Positions 11,446 to 23,774 of a DNA stretch of 64,000 bases are shown here, piece by piece. This DNA is from Notospermus geniculatus (lineage: Eukaryota > Nemertea > Pilidiophora > Heteronemertea > Lineidae): positions 187,164 through 251,163 of the forward strand of contig NMRB01000896.1 in the NCBI GenBank assembly GCA_002633025.1, given 5' to 3'. A program made the position numbers and the translations under genes. Under the pieces are notes generated by a model that was not told the DNA's origin, did no database searches, and saw nothing but the letters and a program-made list of their open reading frames with translations. Numbering within the stretch: the first letter of the stretch is position 1; each line of letters opens with the position of its first letter.

Positions 11446-12213
11446 NNNNNNNNNNNNNNNNNNNNNNNNNNNNNNNNNNNNNNNNNNNNNNNNNNNNNNN
11501 NNNNNNNNNNNNNNNNNNNNNNNNNNNNNNNNNNNNNNNNNNNNNNNNNNNNNNNNNNNNNNNNNNNNNNNNNNNNNNNNNNNNNNNNNNNNNNNNNNNN
11601 NNNNNNNNNNNNNNNNNNNNNNNNNNNNNNNNNNNNNNNNNNNNNNNNNNNNNNNNNNNNNNNNNNNNNNNNNNNNNNNNNNNNNNNNNNNNNNNNNNNN
11701 NNNNNNNNNNNNNNNNNNNNNNNNNNNNNNNNNNNNNNNNNNNNNNNNNNNNNNNNNNNNNNNNNNNNNNNNNNNNNNNNNNNNNNNNNNNNNNNNNNNN
11801 NNNNNNNNNNNNNNNNNNNNNNNNNNNNNNNNNNNNNNNNNNNNNNNNNNNNNNNNNNNNNNNNNNNNNNNNNNNNNNNNNNNNNNNNNNNNNNNNNNNN
11901 NNNNNNNNNNNNNNNNNNNNNNNNNNNNNNNNNNNNNNNNNNNNNNNNNNNNNNNNNNNNNNNNNNNNNNNNNNNNNNNNNNNNNNNNNNNNNNNNNNNN
12001 NNNNNNNNNNNNNNNNNNNNNNNNNNNNNNNNNNNNNNNNNNNNNNNNNNNNNNNNNNNNNNNNNNNNNNNNNNNNNNNNNNNNNNNNNNNNNNNNNNNN
12101 NNNNNNNNNNNNNNNNNNNNNNNNNNNNNNNNNNNNNNNNNNNNNNNNNNNNNNNNNNNNNNNNNNNNNNNNNNNNNNNNNNNNNNNNNNNNNNNNNNNN
12201 NNNNNNNNNNNNN
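11446..12213. other. Assembly gap, 768 N
   Basis: A continuous run of undefined bases. Content is unknown. Confidence 1.
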
Positions 12214-13190
12214 AAGGTATTCCCCAAAGAAGCCAAGATGATGTAGCCCGTGTACAAACCTGTACATCGTGCCCATATCGTGTACATCTGTGTGCAGCGC
12301 TAACGGCAAGCTGCAGGAGTCGAAATGAGATAGCAGGGTGATTTCTTCAACGCACTATCTGCAGGATGTTTAGGTAATGACATAAAACATCGCTGGGATA
12401 GGTCACTTAGTATCCTTCTCGCCGACATTCGTTGCACTACCTCACTGAATGCTCGAAGCGAGAAATGTTCGACGTCAGACGCCATTTTGAACTCTCTCAC
12501 TGAGCGGGGTCCTTGGTTGTGTCACCCAAACCCGCTGATAGGACTCAAACTGCCGTTATTAGGCCCCATTGCAAGCCCATTCGACTCCATTATACAGGGG
12601 CAGCTTGAGAGGCTCTGTGGCAAAGTTGGCAAGAGTGTGATTTGTCGCCAGATTTCGATTTTGCAGTGAGTTAATGCTTCGTCTGCTAGCTGATGCGCGC
12701 GCATCCAGCCTGGTAGTAAATCCTACCACACTTCCGGTTTCGCGACCCCGACAGCAGGCGTAATGCGTGAGCATGAAGCCTGCTTCAGTGGGCTATTCAA
12801 TGCCTAGCGGACCCATTCATGCTTGATTGAGCACCAAATTAATGAAGAATTTTCTTTTCTATTGGTCTGTGCTGCCATCTCTTGGCAATAAGTGCGGCTG
12901 TCTGCTCCTATTTGAATATGATCAATCAAGCAAATCATAGGCCTAGATCATGATCATGGGCAGCATATTGTCAGTTTGTATATGGTACAGCTGCGTTGGG
13001 ACGCTCCATCCCATCACAATGACATGATGATTCTGAAACCAGTGAAAGGCACAACAACAAATAAGGGAAGATAAGAGGTTGAGGTTTGCAAGATGTTGAA
13101 ATGACAGCATTTCTTTATAATTACCATATAGATCAATATTAGAACTAAAGCAGGGAAAAACTAAGTAGAATCCTTCCAAGAAAACAAATT
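12214..13190. other. Unassigned non-coding stretch
   Basis: Moderately GC-richer than its surroundings at 12300-12780 (CGACGTCAGACGCC, GTTTCGCGACCCCGAC). This could be an old promoter or CpG-containing segment, but no exon follows that I can support. Confidence 0.35.
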
Positions 13191-13204
13191 TGAATGCTTT
13201 TGAA

Positions 13205-13301
13205 ATGCAAATTCAATTTGCAGTGGGAAGTTTTTCATGGTTTTTTCTCAATCAAAATTTTCATTTGCATTAGGAGTTCAAATTCAATTTGAAATGCAAA
13301 T
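13205..13301. promoter_or_regulatory. Three POU octamers (ATGCAAAT)
   Basis: Exact ATGCAAAT at 13205-13212 and 13294-13301, and its complement ATTTGCAT at 13263-13270, all within 97 bp. AATTCAATTTG also occurs twice next to them. ATGCAAAT is the established octamer bound by POU-domain factors. The block could instead be a degenerate repeat, since the shared words extend beyond the octamers. Confidence 0.35.
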
Positions 13302-14834
13302 ACTTTTGAAATCCAACTTCACCATCAGAAAAAAGTTGTTACATCAATAGAGAAACTATAGAACACCTCCTCTGGGAATGATTATTTTAAAAAAAATGGA
13401 AATTGACTTTGACTACCTTGTAATTAAATATAATTTGGAAATTGGAAAACTCACGGCCATGAAACCTAATTATGAATTAAATCCCCTCTAAATTGTTTTC
13501 CTTACTTTTCTTATCAAGCACATGAGTAAACACATATGGACTTGCAGATGACCCCCCCCCCCCNTACCTCTCTGTTGTCATCATTATTTAACCCGTTCGT
13601 TACTGGCATGTATGGTCACCAGCTTACGGAGGGCCATATTTTCAAAACTGTTTTATCCGTAAACTGTTTTAACAAAAATCTGTTCTAACTTAAACCTTCC
13701 ATTATACAAGACCCGATGACTGGGTCCCACAGAAATTTCGTGGGGGTTTGGATGACCGGTGACCGGGTCCCACGAAACGAAAAAGGGTTAATGAAGATGT
13801 GTTATTATAAAAAAACCCAAAAAAAACCCAATTAGAATCCGTCCAAAATACAATGTGTCATGGTCGTGTCTGTGTTTCCCCCTCAGTCACATCAGACATG
13901 CCTTGCATACTTCTCTGTTCTCAGTGTTCTCACTAATAGCTCTTACTTTTCATCCAAAGGGCCAGAGGGGAATATATCGACGACATTCTCTTCCTCTCAA
14001 TATTACCTGAAGTGAAGGCATCCTGGCCCTCGGCAGTTTTTTCTGATGCGTGTAAAAAAGCATGAAGGGGAAGTGAAGATGCCTTGGGATAAGCCTCACT
14101 TTGCTGAAAGCACATGATTAAATGATAGATCAAGGCATCTTTTGCAGTGTACAGCAAGTAAATGGATAGCTAAGGTCCCCTCTGATTGGGCACCACACAT
14201 AGTTTACAATGTAACCAGCGATTTGTGAAGTTGACACTGTTGACCCTCCTTCCTATATAATCTGTTGAGAGGGTTGAATAGCAGAAGTCCCTTGTAGTTT
14301 TTGCGGTGTTACAATAATATTTTCTTCTCCCAGATGAATGGTCGATCAATGGTGATTTAAAAATTCCAGACCCTGCTAATTTTGGTATCACACCATGTCA
14401 TCTCATTTCTCATTCCCAATTTGTTACTATCATCACTGTAAAAAGAGAAACAGCAGGAACGTGCTGTCAAACTGTCAAAGCATGGAGTGGGTTAACTGAC
14501 TGTTAATGCAAATGCCCTTGGTACAACATGAAAATCCTTTTCAAGATTATAATACACCACTTGAAGTGAAACTAATTTTGATGATTGCTTCCGCCTGAGA
14601 GCAAATGGATTGCTGAGAGAGAAATTCAAGTTGTTCCCTTTCTAACCTGCGGTACTTTCAGCTCTGCCTCTGACCCAGGGGTTAGACTAATACACCTCGC
14701 TTTAGGCTGATAAGGTTTTCTTTAAGTGATTTTGTCAGAATGACGGAGGTGCTTTAGGCATGAGGGTGTGCAACTGTCTTTGGAAGGAGATTAACTTTTC
14801 CTCAGGCTCTTTTTAAATTCATGAATGATGTTTT
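13302..14834. other. Unassigned stretch with poly-C/N join at 13564
   Basis: A poly-C run ends in a single N at 13564. Nothing else supportable. Confidence 0.5.
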
Positions 14835-16930
14835 TTGATAATTTTTCTGGATAGGGAGAGGGAGGGGGTCACAATTAAGTACAGTCAAGTTCAAAACAAC
14901 CATCTGCCATTATTGTTCAAACCTGCAGTTTCAATAAATATTATAGTGATTGATGGCAGCTGTAATCAGTTCGACCCTGACACACAACCAACATCTAACC
15001 CGCACCTAACACCCACAAAACACGACAAGCGTTTTTGTACTGTGGAAATTTTGGATTCTCAGTTCACTCCAATGGATGCACAATCCGGAAGATCTGCCCC
15101 GGCCAGGATATCAATCGAAAAAGTGTACCAGGTACGTACATGTACATATAAATGTACTTATGAATTTGTACGAAATATTAGGCCCCAGCAGTTTAGGGAA
15201 TGGATCATGTCAATGGCACCTGTGTCGTCATCATCATCATCATGAAGCAAATGGTGTATGCTGCATTTGGATTTGTGTTGGAATTTCCCATTGGGTGGAT
15301 TGCGGCTTAATTCCAAGTTTTAGGCTTATAAATGTAAGGCCTACCTGGGTATATCGGTGCTTTTGCATTAATATATGCAACCTTGAGGCCCTGCCTGTCA
15401 GCTCTCAAATGAGGGAATGACATTGGTACCAGTTCCAACAAGGCTTTATTCTGTCAAGTAATTTGATGTTAGCAGCTAGGCCTAGCTGAAATGGCAATGA
15501 ATTGTCTATTGGTGATATTCATTCACTGAAATCTGACAAATATTTAATCATGGTGTTTTGATTGCAGGTCATTTCAAGGTTGCATTTTATCCAAAAATCA
15601 AGATTGACTGCAGACATCCCACAGCACATGCTCCCACAAGGACATCATGACACTCACAGGTACAGCACAGCAATTCAGCAGCATCTCATCGGCAGCTTTA
15701 TTAAGGTCGTTCAGCTTTAATTATATACACACTGCCAAGAACTTACATTCTCGGTACCAATACTAGGTTGTTAAAAAAATTACAACTCCCGGTACATATT
15801 TAACACAAGATTTAGTGAGATATCCTTCAGTAAAATGACTTCTTGATGTTCTCAGGAAACTTCACTGTGAAACTACATGTAACGTTAGTGAAAATATTTT
15901 GCATATAGAATTGAGATGCTTTCTGTCAAGTTGTTTGAAAGTGTTTCAGAAATTAGGTGGTAAAATGTTTGTCCAAGGAATCCATGAATACTGGTAAGTT
16001 AAAGATGAACATCACAAAAGATAACAAGGTATCTCTGTTAATCCATGTTGAAAGGTGATTTGTAGTACCGGGTAATTCATACTGAAAAGTCACCAGCGAA
16101 CTCTCCACTGTGGGTTGCTAATGAGCAGCAGGCACATGTATAATGGTCAGTCACTTCTCAAGCACAGGCTTCATTTTAAATTGATAAAGAATTATATGCT
16201 TCACCACCTCAGGTTATAAGCTTTAGATAACAACTTATGACTGGCAAATGTCTAATTCTTGTGTTTCGGTTGCAGGTCATTTCATCAATGCAAGTAATTC
16301 CAAAACGAAGGCTGACTACAGAACTCCAACATGAACATCAAGAAATCACAGTAATGTCTCAGCAACCAACCACACAGTGGGTTTTTTGCAGGTAGTTCAG
16401 CTTTAAACATGCACAGGGACATATTGAAGCCTTGCATCCATCCACTTCAAGCAGTAAGATAAGTAACACAAGATTCAGTGTGACGATAGCCTTTGTGATA
16501 AAACAATTTTTAATGTACCGGTACATGTAGTCAGAAAAAAATATGGAATGATGATTTGAAATGACTTTCAAGTTGTTTGGAGGTGTTTTAGAAGTTAGAT
16601 GTTGAAGTGTGTCCAAGCAGTGATGAACATCACGGAGACCACAAGGTACTACTGTTTATTCATAGTGAAAGGTTGGTGATGATTTGTGATGGCTTCTTGA
16701 GAAAGAGTCATCTGTGGATCTGTATGGTGAGGCAGATTTCATTAATTGAGAAAGGTCCATGACAAACTAATTGACATAAGGAACAATTGTGACTAGTACT
16801 CGTACATCCACATCCAAACCATTTTCTTCAACAAATCTTTTTTTTCTTCAGGTTTTGGTTTCGATGACCCCATCACTGTCAACCATGGATCCAAGAGGAA
16901 TTTGAACAGAGAAAGTCTCCAGCCTCGGCC
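14835..16930 (+). other. Candidate multi-exon unit, identity unknown
   Basis: An open frame across 14835-15132 ends at a good donor (ACCAG|GTACGT, exon end 15132). It is followed by exon-like blocks after strong acceptors: TTGCAG|GTCATTTC at 15568, TTGCAG|GTCATTTC at 16276 and TTCTTCAG|GTTTTGG at 16852. The second block ends CACAG|GTACAG near 15659 and the third near ACA|GTAATG at 16350. Read in phase 0, both middle blocks start V-I-S and contain a conserved R-L-T. The last block meets a stop within about 18 codons. I do not recognise the product, and it could be a non-coding transcript or chance. Confidence 0.25.
15530..16700 (+). repeat. Tandem duplication of an exon-intron segment (about 0.7 kb)
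   Basis: The segment from about 15530 is repeated from about 16240. Anchors are TTGCAGGTCATTTCA at 15563 and 16271 (offset 708), TTCAGCTTTAA at about 15710 and 16396 (offset 686), and GATGAACATCAC at 16004 and 16622 (offset 618). The shrinking offset shows deletions in the second copy. Similarity is patchy, so the duplication is old. Confidence 0.7.
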
Positions 16931-18705
16931 AATTATGCCACCTTTGCGCTATAGACATGAACTTCTCTTCCAGTTCTGGATAGAGAATCGCTTGAGAAAC
17001 TGCTTTGCATATTTTCAAAAATAGATAACATTTTTCACAGCTAGCAGACCACAGTGTTCAGTGAGGGTACAGGTTGCTGTGCTAAAAACAGACAGTTATT
17101 TGCTACCGAATAAATCCACGTGATTATTACAGTACACCATGCATTCTTGGGCAGGAAAAACAATACAAGTCACGCTCTCTGACTTCCTCATCATCTAAGC
17201 TTTTCATTCAGGCGGCCGTTTTTTTCTCATTATGGCTAAATATAGATATCTTGTCACTCTCCTCATTTTTATGCAGAGGAAAAACAATATTAGATTTGAT
17301 ATTGGAGATTATGGATGTCATGTTCATTTCCTGTGCGTGTGATTGAATAACCTTATCTATGAGACAATCATTACCGTGGGACACTTCTTCGTTATAACCT
17401 TCATTTTGGTAGCTTATCTAAATCCATGGGTGATTGGACAATATGACAGATGAAGTGCATAAAAATGCATTGATCCGTATAAAATCTCAAACATCAATAT
17501 TATTTAGTTTTTATTGCGAGAACCCTGCGATAATAAAAAAATGTTAGTCTCCCCTTAACAGGCACCACAAAGTCTCATTGAAACGATGCTTTAAAACCCT
17601 GTGTGGAGGAAGTCTTTTGTGTTTTGAGAACCTTTTGATAGTATGAATACTTGGGACAGAAATGATATTCATTTTGTGCATCCTGTAGGCCCCTAATGAT
17701 AGGGAAAACAAAGCTCTTGGGAAGTATTTTACGATCTGTATGTGGGTCTGTTCTTGCTGAGTACGGGTTGATGAAGTTGAACTCGAGCAACAGCACTATA
17801 GTGCAACTCGAGCAACAGCACTATACATGTATAGTGGTGATAGTTACGTTAGGCTTGGGTAGTTCTTTGGTGTCGTGTCACCAAAGCAGGGCAAGTAAGA
17901 CGTCTTCGGCTGGCTCTGTCAATTCTTGCCACAAGGCTCAGAAAAAGAAAACGATTTTTGCAGCACATGACATTCAACTGCCAAGAATGTAACTGAGAAA
18001 ATAATTATGCACTGTGATACCTACCGTACCTAATCTTACTGTAACACTGTTTGCACCTCCCCAAACCTCGAGGTTTTGCCTATTTCAAGTGTGCCATTTT
18101 TTAAAAGCATATTTTGGGCTTTTGAGGTAACTATGATTGCGTGCTCTCGGTTTGTCCCTTGGTCTCACAATGTTGCCCCATTCTGCAGGTCATCAGGTGT
18201 ATAGGTCGCTTGGGTTAGATTGCAGAGCAGTTCATGCCCTCCTGATGTCGTAGTTTTTCTGTTCTTTTCCGATCTTATTAGGAAACTGTCTGAGGTGTCA
18301 AAGATGGACAAGGCCACTGTCAATTTCTAATGGTACAACAGATACCTGATATCCCATCGATCATGCACGAAAAAACTCAATTGAATCATCTTCTAAATAT
18401 AGGAGCACTGTAATGGAATTTATTATAAGTTAGCCATCAGATCTTCCCGTGAATCTAACTATGAATAGCTAGCTATACACTCCCATATCCTTGCTGGGGA
18501 GAAAATCAATCTATATTTGATAAAATCAATCACCTCCCCGTGGATGGAAGCTAATAGTCCTGACACAGTTTGACAGTCAATGACAGATTGGCAAAAAAGG
18601 GGTTGGAAGGACATTTCAAGGTTTCCTTTGCACTATCTTATTGTCTTCCTTGATTATAATACCACCTTGAAAATAAAACCACCTTTACTCAAGCTGAATG
18701 TAAAA
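16931..18705. other. Unassigned stretch with one small direct repeat
   Basis: AACTCGAGCAACAGCACTAT occurs twice, about 25 bp apart, at 17778-17824. No gene supported. Confidence 0.5.
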
Positions 18706-18754
18706 ATCAGCAACTTAAGAGGTTTAATCTAATCAAACCTCTTAAGTTGCTGAT
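18706..18754. repeat. Perfect hairpin, 20-bp arms
   Basis: ATCAGCAACTTAAGAGGTTT (18706-18725) and its exact complement (18735-18754) are separated by 9 bases. No target duplication is evident. Confidence 0.85.
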
Positions 18755-19071
18755 CTAAATGGATATTTGATCAGTCCAACAGAATCTTGCCGGAGACTTC
18801 GTACATAAAAAAAAATGCAAATTGAAAATAATGGGGAAAATAACTTTTGTACAAAGCGGACTCAAGCTAACTAACATTTACAAAAGTTCTGAAAATGAAT
18901 TGGCAGGTGTGGGCTTCAAGCTGTTTCTTTTTTACTTTGCTAGAATAGCAGGTATTCTACTAACTCAGTGGGAAGTTTCCATCAGGTGATGATAAGGAGT
19001 GAAGACAGACTAACTACGAGCCAGGGTATGAGGTCATAAGAGAAGTGAGTGAACTTTTTGAACTACATGTA

Positions 19072-19465
19072 CTCAGAAGGCAACCTCGTCCCCAGGGGTC
19101 GTTCGCTTTCTGACAATACGGCGGACGCTCACTAACCCCTGGAGTCAGCTTTGGTTTTAAGACCAGGATCTTTGATCTAAGTATAGGTGGCAGCACGAGT
19201 CAAGATAATTAATCTGAAATACTTACTCGTGCTTTTTAAAATTCTTTTTACAAAAAATCATCAAACCTGGATATACATGTAGGTAACCTTTTGATTTGAT
19301 CCAAAATATTTTGAAAGTTTGTTTGCGTATACTCTTGGGTATATTTGACGGTTTCCCGTCAACCAATCAAATGCGTTAAATCCAAAGCCGATTCCAAGGG
19401 TTGGTGAAGCATCCGCCATATTGTCAGAAAGCGAACGACCCCTGGGAACGAGGTTGCTCAGAAGG
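19072..19465. mobile_element. 376-bp MITE with 9-bp target duplication
   Basis: The target duplication CTCAGAAGG lies at 19072-19080 and 19457-19465. The element (19081-19456) has inverted ends starting CAACCTCGTYCCCAGGGGTC. These match at 43 of 45 positions and continue with weaker similarity to about 75 bp. A 9-bp duplication with long TIRs is typical of Mutator-like or Merlin-like transposition. No transposase is present. Confidence 0.85.
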
Positions 19466-19543
19466 CTCCTGTTTTAGGCGTAGTGTGGCAAAGTCTGGTG
19501 CAGGACAAACCTTGGAAATCTCTACGCCCGTAAACTATCATTA

Positions 19544-19695
19544 GGGAGGTTAAGAAATCAAACGATAAACGTAAAGGTAATGACAACGTTATTTTTGTAC
19601 AGAAAATGCAATATAAAATCTGGTGAATGTGCAGTATGAAATACATGTAACATTGTCGTAAAGTTTACATTCATCGTTTTATTTCTTAACCTTCC
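19544..19695. mobile_element. MITE, TA|GGGAGG family, copy C
   Basis: TA-flanked (19542-19543, 19696-19697), 152 bp, with the same termini and interior words as the element at 1695-1847 (AAATCAAACGATAAACGT, GACAACGTTATTTTTGTAC). Confidence 0.85.
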
Positions 19696-19697
19696 TA

Positions 19698-20975
19698 TTA
19701 CCACCCTAGACGCTGTTAAATGTGTTGACCGTCTGTATAACTTGCCAAGAAAAAGTTCTGAGAGGGATCATATTCTTGGAAAATCCCCAAAATACAAACC
19801 GTCTGTATCAATCTAATCTCTTGGTCTCACTCAGCAGATCACTCACTGTACTCCGTTGACTTGATAATTATTTTCATGCATGAATTCTTTTAGAAGATGA
19901 GGAAATTAGAGTAAATCTCAAAAAATATTACATCTTCAAGGTGCTACAGTAAGCCGTCTCTGTTTGATTACTGAACCCAAATCATCATGGCAGAACCCAT
20001 CATTCCATTTTTCATTTCCCCTGCTTCCTTGGTTTTCTTTGTGTCATTAGCCATACTCTGAGAACTTTATCATTTGTGTGTGTCTTTAATAAGATCAGAA
20101 AGAAATTCCCAGCCTCCCTGATCATGATGAACTGTCTGATGTTGCAGTGATGCCAAAGGTTTCGGTCGTTGATGTCACAGCTGGCAGAATTCCATTACAT
20201 ACTTTATGATTCCATCCCAACTCGAGTTGTCTCGAAAAACAATCTGCACCAGGAACTTGGGGGAAGTTTTGAGGGAGTACGTTTTAAGGATGTTATTTCA
20301 TTTCATTACTTTTGCATTTCTCTGAAAGTATCTCGGGTGATGCTGTGAGGTCAGTCCCTGGTTCCCCCAACTTCTTGTCTGACAAAGAGAGTGATGAGTA
20401 TTTAACAGCAAAATTCCTATTGATGCCCGTATCATATCAACCATTAGTTTATTTTCAGCAGATCGTACATGCATAGAAAATTAAATTCCAATCTGGTGAT
20501 CGAAGACCTTTAAATTATCGCCGTTCTGCTGTTGGAGGAAGTCTGTATTGTGCTGCCTTGAACACGCCGTGGCCATCTCGGCAACTATGCTCAGCTCAGC
20601 ATACGAGGCTTATATCTCCTCAACTGCTCGAAGTGGGGAGATATTAACAGCTGTTGGATGAGTTTTTCATAGACTAGTATCTTGTTTTTCATCTTTGGCT
20701 CATATTGCTAAAATGACTGTTGGGAATTATTTTTAAGACATTTAGGGTTTAGGAGATTTGAGTAAAATTACATTATTTGACGGCTGGTATCTCAAAGCAT
20801 GTAAAGGTTGATGTGTACTATCTGGTTTTCTTTTTCTTCGCGAATCAAACCGTTAAGGTACTTCACCTACCATGTACCCAATGGCAAAGAGACCTTGGGA
20901 TGTCTTCACCTCATTTTCTGAGGTCTTCTAGAAAAAGGTCTACAACAGGACAAGGAGGTACTGACTAGTAGATGG
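19698..20975. other. Unassigned non-coding stretch
   Basis: No supported gene, RNA or repeat. Confidence 0.5.
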
Positions 20976-21069
20976 CCGGTGTAAGGTTTTTCAGTGTTCC
21001 CCATCTGTGAGTGTTCCCTTCCTATTTTGTTGTCTGACGGAATAAGATGGGCACTAGATGTAACACCGG
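20976..21069. mobile_element. Small MITE with CCGGTGTAA termini
   Basis: CCGGTGTAA at 20976 and the near-complement TAACACCGG at 21061. It shares GTTTTTCAGTGT and GACGGAATAAG words with the family at 28423, 47480 and 52495. Confidence 0.55.
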
Positions 21070-21182
21070 TTCAGCTAAGTGAGGTTGGCAAAAACCGATT
21101 GTTCTGGGGAAATTCAAATGGAAAACTGAAGATTTTGAGTGGATACATGTCATCAACTTTAGCACAAAGTAGGCCTGTCTCC

Positions 21183-21214
21183 TGCTGGTAGCCCTATATA
21201 TAGGGCTACCAGCA
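21183..21214. repeat. Perfect 32-bp palindrome, no loop
   Basis: TGCTGGTAGCCCTATA is followed directly by its exact complement. It is isolated, with no element termini visible. Confidence 0.9.
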
Positions 21215-22559
21215 TTAGCAAGTCCCACTCCCTTCACAAATTTAACAGACATGATGAAAAAAAGATTCATTGATGTTCCATTATCAGAATCCTCAAGCCA
21301 GGAGTGGATACAAGCATTTTAGAACCCTCTTTCCCTGACTGTTACATGTAGGTTTGATCTTCTGTACCTTACTTATTAAGTGCCCTGAACTGCTCAAAGT
21401 AATTTACATGTACCAAAGAAAAACGAGTCTAGGACACAGTTGTGATTCATTGCTACGAAGGCCAAAGGAATTGAAATACCCTTGATTGAGGCAAAGTTAT
21501 TATGAACTAGAAATATCATGGTGTGGCTGTATTCACCATGATCTGTAACCATTTATCCCAACTGTATGGGTTCAAAAACGTTTGGCAACATCTATCACCT
21601 GTGCCTGCTGAGCAAACATTCAACATGGAGCAAAGCTTTAATCAGAACATCACCAGACTTCAGTCCTTAACTAGCATGCCAAACCGCGGGGCATATCCGA
21701 TGCTAGCTAATTAGCCTTACGATTTACCATTAAAAAACATGGCTAACTTGACAAAATTAAGTTGGGGTTTGCGGTGAGGCTGTAGTGTGTACTTTTTACA
21801 ATGACTGAAAGGTTAGGGTGAGTTTTTCTTCTGTAGTCTGTAGGAGACAGTTGTCTGCAAGCATTATACTTTTACTAGTATTTTGATTTTTTCCTCTTGT
21901 GGTTAGGTAACACGTTTCGTCGCTTTTCCCATTCACTTGTTGTGTTGCTGAATGGCATTTTTAAGAGGATTGCTGAAACCACGCTATTGAGCTGAAAGCT
22001 TTCTCCATATTGCCCCATCTCCAACTGGGTCTCTCCATTGCAAATTATCAGAGAGGATGGACTGAAATCAGTTTAAAGTGAATGCCAAGTTTCATGCTGT
22101 TCTTGTTAATTCGGAATCGTCTGTAGAATGCTAAAACTCGTTCCCCGTGCATAAGTGGCATACCCTTTCAAATCAGTCTACCTGAAGTTCGGATCAATTT
22201 CATCATCTGTTAGGAGGGGGGTCTGGGTGAACAAGTCTACTGGTGACTTTCCAGTTAGTTGATTTGGTGCTGCGTATATTTGCATCAAAGACCATCATTC
22301 TGTACTGTGGGCATACATCCCATGATGCTTCGTCAGTGTGTTCGTTATATGTCGGGAGAATGCGATTTTCCCCCTCTGCATTCCTACCACTGCATTGTAG
22401 TGTATATGTCATGCATGCATATATCGTCTGTCGGCTGACATAATATGCAAAATCATCCCGGTCTACTTCTGTCGAAATCCTTACACATAAAATAGGTGAT
22501 GATTCCTTCCATGCCAAATGTCCTTTTTCTCGCGTTGGTGTATTCCTTATTAAAAAGAG
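21215..22559. other. Unassigned non-coding stretch
   Basis: Nothing supportable on either strand. Confidence 0.5.
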
Positions 22560-22682
22560 CTGGGCCCATATTTATAAAACCTTGCTAGGCTTAGTTACTT
22601 ACTAAAGTGCCCAGTTTGTACAGACCAACCTACAAAACTGGCAACCAACTAAGCTAGCAGGGTTTTATAAATATGGGCCCAG
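22560..22682. mobile_element. MITE, CTGGGCCCATATTTATAAAA termini
   Basis: 123 bp. CTGGGCCCATATTTATAAAA at the left is exactly mirrored at the right, and the inverted repeat continues with mismatches for about 60 bp. It belongs to the group of MITEs sharing GGGCC-TATT-YATAAA ends. Confidence 0.8.
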
Positions 22683-23008
22683 GTCTACTTGTACGTAGTA
22701 TGAAGTATTCCATCACTCATTCATGACGATCAGTGGCCTACTGTCCTCCTGAATGCAGCATTGATATCTGAACACAACCATGAAAGATGTAGTCCCTCTA
22801 ACATTAAAGTATGCATATGTAAGTGGGCAGACGGTGAACCCCCTCCAGGTTGCTGATTGGTATTGTATGAGTGTGTCTATCATCAACACTAATTGCTGGC
22901 ATGTGGTGGTTACCTCTTTTTTGCCGCATGTATAATGCATGTTGTCTGTTCTTAATCCGCAGAGTTACTGTTGAAAAAAATGCTTGTAAATTGGTTAGTC
23001 TAAAACGT

Positions 23009-23123
23009 CCAGGGGCCTGTTTCAAATAGTGACTTTAAGCTAATGATACCTTTAACCAATGGAAAATACATTGAAGTTAATGATACTATTAGCTTAAAGA
23101 CACTTTATGAAACAGGCCCCTGG
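23009..23123. mobile_element. MITE, CCAGGGGCCTGTTTCA termini
   Basis: 115 bp. CCAGGGGCCTGTTTCA is mirrored at the right end. Inner words CTTTAAGCTAATGATA and TATTAGCTTAAAG are also inverted. The central part (ACCAATGGAAAATACATTG) is the loop. Confidence 0.8.
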
Positions 23124-23774
23124 TCTGTAACTAAAGTATACAACTGAGGGGTTCCATTTTATAGATTCTGCTCTGTTGCCATTCTCATCTATCATTGTAT
23201 AAGGACTTTTTAGAGAGTATTGATGAAAAACACCTTTCAGTCCTAGTTGTAACCTGCAGAGGTCATTTTCTATGATTTCCCCTTCGCACTATTAGCACCT
23301 GTGTGGGTGCTCGTGTGTGGGTGCTCATGCCTGCGATAAAACAAACTAAGGAAATGAAAATGGAAAGAAAAATGTTGAAAAAGCAGACAAAATGTTTTCT
23401 TGGCTAGAAATTTCTCTCCTGAATGATTGAGATCGGAGAAGCTCTATAATGATGTTTACGTTGTAATTAAGGTGCACCAAAATGTGAAATTAATTGGAAT
23501 CAGAGCACTCGGCAGTAAGCGGAGGTCTGGCTTCAGTGATTTGAAGTCTCTAGCGGTACCTGCGTCAGTGGTATCTTGTGTCTGAAACACCTTAAATTAA
23601 CACATCCTGATGGTTTGTTTTTGATCAATTTGTACTCGGGAACTCCAAGTATTTCACCCAAGATGCTTTTAAACACACCTCGGTTGTTCAACATCGAATT
23701 ACACTTTGATTCAGCTAGTTGGGTAGATTTTGCTTAACATTCCACTGGATGAGTTGATGTTTAACCCTCAAGTA

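Noticed and set aside
11359-12309. Three long open frames of about 290-300 codons
   Set aside because: They are almost entirely undefined bases across the 768-N gap.
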